From Fundidesulfovibrio terrae (lineage in GTDB: Bacteria > Desulfobacterota > Desulfovibrionia > Desulfovibrionales > Desulfovibrionaceae), in the NCBI RefSeq assembly GCF_022808915.1, contig NZ_JAKZFS010000002.1, forward strand, positions 434,001 to 498,000: a DNA stretch of 64,000 nt, in the 5' to 3' direction. The notes under the pieces are model-generated. The model was not told where the DNA came from. It saw only the letters and a program-made list of their open reading frames with translations, and ran no database searches. Within the stretch, counting starts at the first letter, position 1, and each line of letters opens with the position of its first letter. A program made the position numbers and the translations under genes. This document shows positions 40,538-47,816 of the stretch, one piece after another.

Positions 40538-41475
40538 GCATTCCAGTGGAACTTTACCTGCCCATCGCGGGCAACAGCGTGAACATCGCGGCCGTGTTCG
40601 GCCTGGGGGGGGCGGTCGGCCTGCTTTCGGGCATCTTCGGCGTGGGCGGGGGCTTTCTCATGACCCCGCTCCTCATCATGATGGGCATCCCGCCCACCGT
40701 GGCGGCGGCCTCGGACTCCAACCAGATCGTGGGAGCCTCCACGTCCGGCACCCTGGCGCACCTGCGCCTGGGCAACGTGGACGTGAAGATGGGGTTTCTC
40801 CTGCTGATCGGCGGCGTGCTCGGGGGCACGGTGGGAGTCGAGATCATCAAGGTGCTGCGCCAGATGGGCAATGCGGACTTCCTCATCAACGTCACCTACG
40901 TGCTGATGCTGGGCCTGGTCGGCGGCTACATGTTCATCGAGAGCCTGCAGGCCATGCGCAAGGCCAAGGCCCCGGCGAAAAACGAGCCCGAGAAGCACGT
41001 CAAGTCCGGAGCGTTCGCCCGGTTCACGGCGAGCCTGCCCTGGCAGATGGATTTCAAGCGCTCGGGCGTGCGCATGTCGCCGCTGCTGCCGTTGTTCCTT
41101 GGCGGACTGGTGGGCGTTCTGTCGGCCATCATGGGCGTGGGCGGCGGCTTCATCATGGTGCCGGTCATGGTCTACCTGCTGCGCATGCCCATGCACGTGG
41201 TGGTGGGCACGAGCCTGTTCCAGATCCTCTTCACCTGCATCAACGTCACGGTGATGCAGTCCGTGTCCAACCACACCGTGGACTTCGTCCTGGCGTTGAT
41301 CCTGCTGATCGGCTCGTCGCTGGGAGCCCAGATCGGGGCCAAGGTCGGCAAGAAGCTCCACGGCGAGCAGCTGAAGATCCTGCTGGCCTCTCTGGTGCTC
41401 GTGGTGATGTTCAAGATTCTCTACGAACTGATCGCCCGGCCGGACGTGCTGCTGGCCTATGTGGGAGGACACTAG
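40534..41475 (+). CDS. TSUP (TauE/SafE) family membrane transporter
   Basis: 313 residues with about eight membrane segments and the two family repeats LSGIFGVGGGFLMTPLL near residue 30 and LSAIMGVGGGFIMVPVM near residue 200. Between them is a cytoplasmic loop of about 50 residues (RKAKAPAKNEPEKHVKSG). TSUP proteins export sulfite, sulfonates or related anions, or act with other proteins in sulfur transfer. The start ATG 40534 overlaps the USP stop. It is followed directly by the TIGR02186-like gene, with which TSUP genes are known to pair. Confidence 0.9.
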   Translation: MSIPVELYLPIAGNSVNIAAVFGLGGAVGLLSGIFGVGGGFLMTPLLIMMGIPPTVAAASDSNQIVGASTSGTLAHLRLGNVDVKMGFLLLIGGVLGGTVGVEIIKVLRQMGNADFLINVTYVLMLGLVGGYMFIESLQAMRKAKAPAKNEPEKHVKSGAFARFTASLPWQMDFKRSGVRMSPLLPLFLGGLVGVLSAIMGVGGGFIMVPVMVYLLRMPMHVVVGTSLFQILFTCINVTVMQSVSNHTVDFVLALILLIGSSLGAQIGAKVGKKLHGEQLKILLASLVLVVMFKILYELIARPDVLLAYVGGH

Positions 41476-41476
41476 C

Positions 41477-42232
41477 ATGAAACGCGCAGCGATTCTTCTC
41501 TGCATCCTCTTGGCCGCGGCGTTCGCGCCCATGGCCGCCCGGGCCTCGGGCATCGACTTCACCGCCCAGCCCGGCAGCATCGACATCCACGCCCTCTACA
41601 ACGGGACCTCACTGCAGGTGGAAGGCCGCGTGCCCGAGGGCTCCCAGGTGGTGCTGCGTTTCGTCGGCTCCTCCGAGGACGTGCGCATGAAGGAGAAGGG
41701 CAAGGCCCTGGGCCTTCTGTGGATGAACATGAACACCCTGCACTTCGGCAACGTGCCCAAGGTGTGCCTCATCGACTCCTCGGCCCCCATGAAGGACCTG
41801 GGCCTGGCCGGTGCCAAGCTCGGCCTGGAGGGTCTGGCCGACAACATCTCCATCGACCCGCCTTCGGCCGACCGCAAGGCGCTCCTGCCCGAGCTTCTGC
41901 TGCTCAAAGGCCAGGAGGGCCTGTTCCGCCAGGAGTCTTCCGCCGTGAAGCTCGGCGAGAAGCACGACGGCATGCAGGCGTTCAGCGCCGTGCTCGCCAT
42001 CCCCTCGCGCCTGTCTCCCGGCACCTACTCCGTGGAAGTCTTCGCGGTGAAGGACGGCGTGGTCCAGGGCCAGTCCGCCAAGCCCGTGGACGCCCGGCTC
42101 ATCGGGGTGCCCGCCCTCATGGCCGATCTGGCTTTCAACCACGGGGCGTGGTATGGCATCTTGGCTTCGATCATAGCCATCCTGGGCGGACTGGCCATCG
42201 GGCTGGTCTTCCAGAGCAAAGGGGCGCACTAG
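41477..42232 (+). CDS. TIGR02186-like exported, C-terminally anchored membrane protein
   Basis: 251 residues. There is a signal peptide (KRAAILLCILLAAAFAPMAARA, cut after ARA), a mostly beta extracytoplasmic domain with LQVEGRVPEGSQVVLRFVG and SRLSPGTYSVEVFAVKDG, and a C-terminal membrane helix (WYGILASIIAILGGLAIGLVFQ). This matches the family found next to TSUP transporters, which probably serves as their periplasmic partner. The start ATG 41477 is one base after the TSUP stop, so the two are coupled. Confidence 0.8.
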   Translation: MKRAAILLCILLAAAFAPMAARASGIDFTAQPGSIDIHALYNGTSLQVEGRVPEGSQVVLRFVGSSEDVRMKEKGKALGLLWMNMNTLHFGNVPKVCLIDSSAPMKDLGLAGAKLGLEGLADNISIDPPSADRKALLPELLLLKGQEGLFRQESSAVKLGEKHDGMQAFSAVLAIPSRLSPGTYSVEVFAVKDGVVQGQSAKPVDARLIGVPALMADLAFNHGAWYGILASIIAILGGLAIGLVFQSKGAH

Positions 42233-42238
42233 CATCAC

Positions 42239-44803
42239 ATGGAACTGCCGAGCATCAAGGACCTCTTCGCCGGGTGGCGCAAAAAGCCGCCCGTGCCCTT
42301 CTCGGTGCTCTTCAAGAAATTCAAGAGTATCCTGGAGCGCAACAACTCGATACTTGAGCTCATCGGAGACATGGGCGACAAGCTCGGGGGCGACTACGTC
42401 TTCGACCGGCAGTACATCTTCGACTCCTGCGAGAGGCTCGGCGACCAGGTCTTCAAGCTCGTCTCGGATTTGAGCCTTCTGTGCCAGCGCAAGAACGTGT
42501 CCCTGTTCACGGCATTCGAGCGCGTACAGCATCAGATCCGCGAAGAGCTGGCCGGCCGCCGGGCCCTTTCGCGCTCCGACCACATCCTGCCCCTGGCCGA
42601 GCTGACCCACGACCTGGCCGACGAGGGCGGCAACAAGATGGCCAGCCTGGGCGACATCAGGAACATCCTGGGCTGCACCGTGCCCGAGGGGTTCGTCGTC
42701 ACCGCCGGGGCCTACTTCGAGGCCATGGAGCGCGCGGGGTTGCGCAAGCTGGCCGCCCAGACCACCAAGCACCTCTGCGACACCCGGGGCCAGGGCCTGG
42801 AGGAGGCGTCGCTGCGGCTGCGCCAGTCCATCCTGTCCATGCCCCTGCCCAGGAGCCTGTCCAAGGCCGTGGAGCAGGCCGCGCGCAAGCTGGCGGGCGA
42901 AGGCGGCGCGCTTCTGGCCGTGCGTTCCAGCGCCTGGGGCGAGGACGGCGAATCGAGCTTCGCCGGCATGTACGAGAGCGTGCTGGGCGTGGCTCCGGCG
43001 GACATCCTGGACGCCTACCGCCGGGTGCTGGCCAGCCTCTTCTGCGAGGACGCCCTGCGCTACCGCATGCACCACGACACGACCTGCGAGGAGCCAGCCA
43101 TGGCCGTGGGCGTCATGCGCATGGTGGACGCCCGGACCAGCGGCGGCCTCTACACCTACGCCCCGCTCCAGGAGCATGACCAGCCCATGGTGGTGAGCGC
43201 CGCCTGGGGCCTGGGCAAGCCCATCGTCGACGGCACAGCCGAGACAGACACCTATTTCCTGCGCCGCGAGCCACCCCACGAGACCATCTCCTCCGAGGTG
43301 AGCCCCAAGACCACGCGGCTGGGCCTGGACCCCTCCGGCGGCACGCGCACTGAGTCCGTTCCCGCGGAACTGCGCGACAACGCCTGCCTGGACCGCGGGC
43401 AGCTCGCCCTCCTGGCCGAGACGGCCATGAACCTGGAGCGCTTCTTCAAGCGCCCTCTGGACGTGGAGTGGGCCTTCACCCCGGACGGCACGCTCACCGT
43501 GCTCCAGGCCCGCCCGCTTTCCATCCGGCCGCGCTCCTGCTCCCTGGGCGAGGACGTGGCCGAGGCGGCCAAGGACGCTCCGGTGATCTTCTCCGGCAAG
43601 GGGGTCACGGCCATGGGCGGCGTGGCCTCGGGCCGGGTGCACATCGTGGACAACGACCCGGACCTCGCGGACTTCCCCTACGGGGGCATCCTGGTGGCCC
43701 GTCATTCCTCGCCGCGCTACGCCCGCATCATGCCCAAGTGCCGGGGCATCATCGCCGACGTGGGCTCGGCCACGGGCCACATGGCCACCATCGCCCGGGA
43801 GCTCAGGGTGCCGACCCTCGTGGGCGCGGGCAACGCCACCCGCGTGCTGCGCCAGGGCCAGGAGATCACCTTGGACGCCGACCACAAGGTGGTCTACGAC
43901 GGGGCCGTGGAAGCCCTGTGCCGCTACGAACTCTCCAAGGAGGACGTCTTCGAGGAGTCCTGGGAATACCGCACCTTGAAGCGCGTGCTGCGCCACATCA
44001 GCCCGCTGACGCTGCTGGACCCGAAGTCGGACCAATTCCGCCCCGAGTCCTGCAAGACCTTCCACGACATCGCGCGCTACGTGCACCAGCGCGCCGTGGA
44101 CAAGCTCATCTCCCTGGCCGAGACCCACCAGGACCTGACCGAGGGCGCGCCCCGCCGCCTGGCCACCAAGCTGCCGCTGGGCATGACCATCATCGACGTG
44201 GACGGCGGGCTTGCGCCGGGCGAGGGCGACGAGGTGGGCGAGGACGCCGTGCGCTGCCGCCCCTTGAGCGCCATCCTGGACGGCATGAACGCCGCGGGCA
44301 TGTGGGAGACCCGTCCCGTGCCCGTGGACCTGGGCAGCTTCATGTCCAGCGTCACCCGCACCTTCTCCGCCGACCAGTCCCACCCCACCCGCATGGGGCG
44401 CAACCTGGCCGTGGTCTCCCGGGAATACCTGAACCTGCACCTGCGGCTGGGCTACCATTTCACCGTGGTGGACGCCTACCTGGGCGGTTCCATCAACGAC
44501 AACGTCATCTTCTTCCGCTTCATGGGCGGCGTCACCGACTTCACCCGCCGCTCCCGCCGGGCCACGCTGGTGGCTGACATCCTGGAGCAGTTCGATTTCG
44601 TGGTGGAGACCGCCGGGGACATGGTCACGGGCCGGGTCAAGAAGCACCCCACCCGGGCGATGCTCGACAAGATGTTCATGCTGGGCGGGCTGATCGGCTA
44701 CACGCGCCAGCTCGACGCCATGCTCGACTCCGACGAGGCCGGGCAGCGCCACGTCCAGGAATTCCTGCAACGCATCAGTGCATTGAGGGAGGCACGAGAG
44801 TGA
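42239..44803 (+). CDS. PPDK-like phosphotransferase 1 of a tandem trio
   Basis: 854 residues. An N-terminal helical domain (about 1-100) has ILERNNSILELIGDM and LGGDYVFDRQYI. The PPDK_N ATP-grasp region runs from about 130 to 420 with AVRSSAWGEDGESSFAGM near 227, MVDARTSGGLYTY and DVEWAFTPDGTLTVLQARPL. The phosphohistidine domain has GSATGHMATIARE near 510. The last 280 residues are not the PEP/pyruvate TIM barrel; they include FHDIARYVHQRAVDKL, MTIIDVDGGLAPG and SREYLNLHLRLGYHF near 727. Both the ATP site and the phospho-His look intact, so it should form a phosphoenzyme. The acceptor is unknown. It is seven bases after the membrane protein gene. Confidence 0.85.
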   Translation: MELPSIKDLFAGWRKKPPVPFSVLFKKFKSILERNNSILELIGDMGDKLGGDYVFDRQYIFDSCERLGDQVFKLVSDLSLLCQRKNVSLFTAFERVQHQIREELAGRRALSRSDHILPLAELTHDLADEGGNKMASLGDIRNILGCTVPEGFVVTAGAYFEAMERAGLRKLAAQTTKHLCDTRGQGLEEASLRLRQSILSMPLPRSLSKAVEQAARKLAGEGGALLAVRSSAWGEDGESSFAGMYESVLGVAPADILDAYRRVLASLFCEDALRYRMHHDTTCEEPAMAVGVMRMVDARTSGGLYTYAPLQEHDQPMVVSAAWGLGKPIVDGTAETDTYFLRREPPHETISSEVSPKTTRLGLDPSGGTRTESVPAELRDNACLDRGQLALLAETAMNLERFFKRPLDVEWAFTPDGTLTVLQARPLSIRPRSCSLGEDVAEAAKDAPVIFSGKGVTAMGGVASGRVHIVDNDPDLADFPYGGILVARHSSPRYARIMPKCRGIIADVGSATGHMATIARELRVPTLVGAGNATRVLRQGQEITLDADHKVVYDGAVEALCRYELSKEDVFEESWEYRTLKRVLRHISPLTLLDPKSDQFRPESCKTFHDIARYVHQRAVDKLISLAETHQDLTEGAPRRLATKLPLGMTIIDVDGGLAPGEGDEVGEDAVRCRPLSAILDGMNAAGMWETRPVPVDLGSFMSSVTRTFSADQSHPTRMGRNLAVVSREYLNLHLRLGYHFTVVDAYLGGSINDNVIFFRFMGGVTDFTRRSRRATLVADILEQFDFVVETAGDMVTGRVKKHPTRAMLDKMFMLGGLIGYTRQLDAMLDSDEAGQRHVQEFLQRISALREARE

Positions 44804-45228
44804 CCGACGACATTTCCCCTGCCGCCGCGGCAGACGCCGCCAAAGGCAGGACCAGCATCCTGGTGCTCGACGACGAGCCCATTGTCTGCAAGCGCTTGAG
44901 GCCCTTTTTCCAGAAGGCGGGCTACGAGGTGGAGGCTTTCACCAACCCCGCCGAAGCCCTGGAGCGCGTCACGCAACGCCGCTTCGACGTGGTCATCACC
45001 GACCTCAAGATGGAAGGCCTGGACGGGCTGGCCTTCCTGGGCAAGGTCAAGGCCCTGTACCCGGACACCGGCGTCATCGTCATCACCGGCTTCGCCACCA
45101 TGGAGACCGCCCGGGAATCCTTCCGCAAGGGCGTGTTCGACTTCGTGGCCAAACCCTTCAAGCTGGCCGAGATTCTCGACGGCGTCCGGCGCATCGAGAA
45201 GGAGAAGGGGCTGGGAACGGCGAAGTAG
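44800..45228 (+). CDS. single-domain response regulator (CheY-like receiver)
   Basis: 142 residues, only a receiver domain: LVLDDEPIVCKRL, the phosphoacceptor aspartate in VVITDLKMEGLDG near residue 66, the VITGFATME threonine switch region and the conserved lysine in FVAKPFKLAE. There is no output domain. It starts at GTG 44800 and overlaps the preceding stop (GTGA), with GAGGGAGG upstream. Its place between two PPDK-like genes suggests that phosphorylation signals control those enzymes directly, as an interacting receiver rather than a transcription factor. Confidence 0.9.
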   Translation: MTDDISPAAAADAAKGRTSILVLDDEPIVCKRLRPFFQKAGYEVEAFTNPAEALERVTQRRFDVVITDLKMEGLDGLAFLGKVKALYPDTGVIVITGFATMETARESFRKGVFDFVAKPFKLAEILDGVRRIEKEKGLGTAK

Positions 45229-45266
45229 GAGCAGGCTGAAGGGAGCGGGGGCCTTTGCAAGGGAAG

Positions 45267-45303
45267 GCTCCGGCGGCCGAAGGGCAGGCCCCTTTGGAAT
45301 CCC
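45267..45303. repeat. REP-like intergenic hairpin, copy B
   Basis: GCTCCGGCGGCCGAAGGGCAGGCCCCTTTGGAATCCC, sharing CTCCGGCGGCC and CCTTTGGAATCC with copies A and C. It lies in the 128-base gap between the receiver gene and PPDK-like gene 2, the only large gap in this operon. Confidence 0.6.
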
Positions 45304-45356
45304 CTGAATGAGGTTGTCGGTAAATTCGGACGCGCCGAGTGAGGCCGGGGAGGGCC

Positions 45357-47816
45357 ATGGGCAAGGCGGGAAGCAGGCAGGACGAAGCGACGGGCCCGGG
45401 TTCCGCCCGGTTCCTGCTGCGCACGTTCAAGCGCATCCTGGAGTGCAACACCCTGGCGCTCGAGCGCATGGCCCAGATGGACCGCGCCCTTGGCGGTGAA
45501 TACGTTTTCGACAAGGCCTTCCTGGAAAGCGCCGCGCGCGACGTCTGCTCCCTCACCCACCGCACCGCCTATCATCTGAACGGCATGGCCGACGAAGGCT
45601 ATGTGGACCTGTACGACGCCTACCTGCGGGTGAAGGACGCCCTGGAGGACGTCCTGTCCGGTGGCATGGGGCCGCTGGCCGGACGGCGCGTGCTGCCCTT
45701 TTCCGAGATCGGCTGGGAGATGGAGCCCCTGGTTGGCCTGTGCAACGTGGGCTTGGCAGTGCTCGGCGCGCGGATGGGGCTGCCCGCGCCGGACGGGCTG
45801 GCGGTGACGGTCACGGGCATGGCCGGGCTCTCCGGGACTTCCCGCGACGAAATACTGGCCGAGATGGCGCACGGAGTTGGGGACCTGTTCACCCGCGCTG
45901 GGGGACGGGCGATTCTGGAACTGAGCCTCGTCGACGCCGGGTCCGGAGGGGCTGGAAAAATCCTGGCCACGGCCCAGGCGGACTCGCCCGGATCGGCCTG
46001 CGAAGCCGTTCTGGCCTTCGCCGCCGGTGATGCGGACGCGCCCGGCGAGGCGGGCACGGCCGCTGGAACGGGAGCGCCTGGAACAGGCGGCCTTGCCGGA
46101 AGCCCCGGGATTTCCCGGGACGCCCGGCCCCAGGCCGTGTGCATCCGCCTCCGGCCTGAAGCCGCGGTCATCGGAACGCTGCAGACCCTGGCCTTCGACC
46201 CCAATCTTCCTCCGTCCATGCTCCTCTCGTCCCGCGCCCCGGCTGGGCCCGCACTGCCGGATCGCTGCTGGCTGTCCCGCAGCGCGCCCCATGACCCCTT
46301 GCGCTCCCGGATATCCCCCAAGGAAGCCGGAACGTCCCTACCTGGCGGCGACGCCCTGTCCGTGTCCTCGGGGCGGCGGCTGCGCGGCTCGGCGTGGCTC
46401 TTGCCCGCCCAGACCGCCCTGCTGGCCGAGCTGGGCCTGGCCGCCGAGCGCGCCTTGGGCGGACCGTGCGTGCTTTCATTTGTCCTCACGCCGCGTGGGC
46501 GAGTGCGGATCACCGCCATCGAGCCCATCACCACGCCGTATCCGGAGTGGATCGGGGCCGAGGGGCAGGACGAGCTGGAACTGCCGGACGAGGGCGACAT
46601 CATCCTCGACGGCGGGCAGATCGCCTGCGGCGGCGTGGGGGCCGGTCCCGTAGTCCCCATTGATGACGACACCCTCCCGGACTCCGTGCCCCTGGGCGCG
46701 GTGGGAGTCGCGCGGGCCGCCTCGCCCGCTCTGTCGCGCATCGTGCCCAGGCTTGGGGCGCTGCTGGCCGAGGTGGGCACCGCGGCCAGCCACCTGGCCA
46801 CCGTGGCTCGCGAGAACCGCGTCCCGGCCGTGTTCGGCTTGAAGGGCGCGGCCGCGCTCGAGGCCGGGTCCATGGTCACGGTGGACGCGGACCAGGGCGC
46901 GGTCTACCGGGGCGTGGCCGAATCCCTGCTGCGCCAGGCCGCCCTCCAGGGGGCGCAGACCGGCACCGAGCCCGAATACCTCGTGCTGCGCCGCCTTCTG
47001 CGCCACATCCGGCCCCTGAACCTGGTGGACCCGCAATCGCGCGATTTCGACGCCGCTCATTGCCGCACCTGCCACGACATCCTCCATTTCGCCCACGAGA
47101 AGGCCGTGGACCTGCTCCTGTCCATGGGCACGCCCGGCCAGAACGGGCTCGGCCAGCCGCGCCGCCTGGAAGAGGACTCCCCCTTCGCCCTGGGCATCGT
47201 GGACGTGGGGGGCGGTCTCGCGGGCGTCTCCGGCCCTGTGACCCTGGCGGACGTCGAAAGCGAGCCCCTACGCGCCTTCCTGGAGGGGCTCCTGCTGAAG
47301 GACGTGCGCCGCGACGCCCCGGCCCGGCTGTCCCTGGGCGACATCATGGGCGGGATCGGACGCACCTCCCAGGCCCTGTCCGCCGATCCCGCCAGCGCCG
47401 GGCTGAACCTCGCGATAGCCGCCAGGGACTACGCCAACGTCACCCTGCGCCTGGGCTACCATTTCAGCGTGGTGGACGCGGTGGTGTCGCCGCGCCCCGA
47501 GCACACCTTCGTGTATTTCCGCTTCGCCGGAGGCTTCGCCGACAACGAGCGCCGGGCGCGCCGCGCAGGGCTGCTCCTGAACGTGCTGGAGCGCCTGGGC
47601 TTCAGGGCCACTCGCAAGGGCGACCTGGTCGTGGGCAAGCGAAAGCTCATGGAGGCCCCGGACGCCCTGGAGACCCTGCGTTTCCTGGGGGCGCTCACGG
47701 CCTACACCAGGCAGCTGGACGTGGAGCTCGTCTCCGACGTCCATGTGGAGCACTTCACCCGCAGGTTCCTGGAAGCCAGCGGACTGGACGTCCTCCACTC
47801 CGGGGAGGCGCGCTGA
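45357..47816 (+). CDS. PPDK-like protein 2 with degenerate ATP-grasp
   Basis: 819 residues, paralogous to the proteins at 42239 and 47816. The N-terminal helical domain (ILECNTLALERMAQMDRALGGEYVFDKAF) is conserved. The ATP-grasp core is eroded: the RSSxxGED motif is gone, the region near 190-250 is Gly/Ala-rich, and the LQARP motif reads ITAIEPITTPY. The phosphohistidine site VGTAASHLATVARE near 473 is retained, as is the unassigned C-terminal domain (CHDILHFAHEKAVDLL, IVDVGGGL, ARDYANVTLRLGYHF). It may receive rather than generate phosphate. The start ATG 45357 has GGGGAGGG upstream; GTG 45339 is less likely. Confidence 0.8.
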   Translation: MGKAGSRQDEATGPGSARFLLRTFKRILECNTLALERMAQMDRALGGEYVFDKAFLESAARDVCSLTHRTAYHLNGMADEGYVDLYDAYLRVKDALEDVLSGGMGPLAGRRVLPFSEIGWEMEPLVGLCNVGLAVLGARMGLPAPDGLAVTVTGMAGLSGTSRDEILAEMAHGVGDLFTRAGGRAILELSLVDAGSGGAGKILATAQADSPGSACEAVLAFAAGDADAPGEAGTAAGTGAPGTGGLAGSPGISRDARPQAVCIRLRPEAAVIGTLQTLAFDPNLPPSMLLSSRAPAGPALPDRCWLSRSAPHDPLRSRISPKEAGTSLPGGDALSVSSGRRLRGSAWLLPAQTALLAELGLAAERALGGPCVLSFVLTPRGRVRITAIEPITTPYPEWIGAEGQDELELPDEGDIILDGGQIACGGVGAGPVVPIDDDTLPDSVPLGAVGVARAASPALSRIVPRLGALLAEVGTAASHLATVARENRVPAVFGLKGAAALEAGSMVTVDADQGAVYRGVAESLLRQAALQGAQTGTEPEYLVLRRLLRHIRPLNLVDPQSRDFDAAHCRTCHDILHFAHEKAVDLLLSMGTPGQNGLGQPRRLEEDSPFALGIVDVGGGLAGVSGPVTLADVESEPLRAFLEGLLLKDVRRDAPARLSLGDIMGGIGRTSQALSADPASAGLNLAIAARDYANVTLRLGYHFSVVDAVVSPRPEHTFVYFRFAGGFADNERRARRAGLLLNVLERLGFRATRKGDLVVGKRKLMEAPDALETLRFLGALTAYTRQLDVELVSDVHVEHFTRRFLEASGLDVLHSGEAR

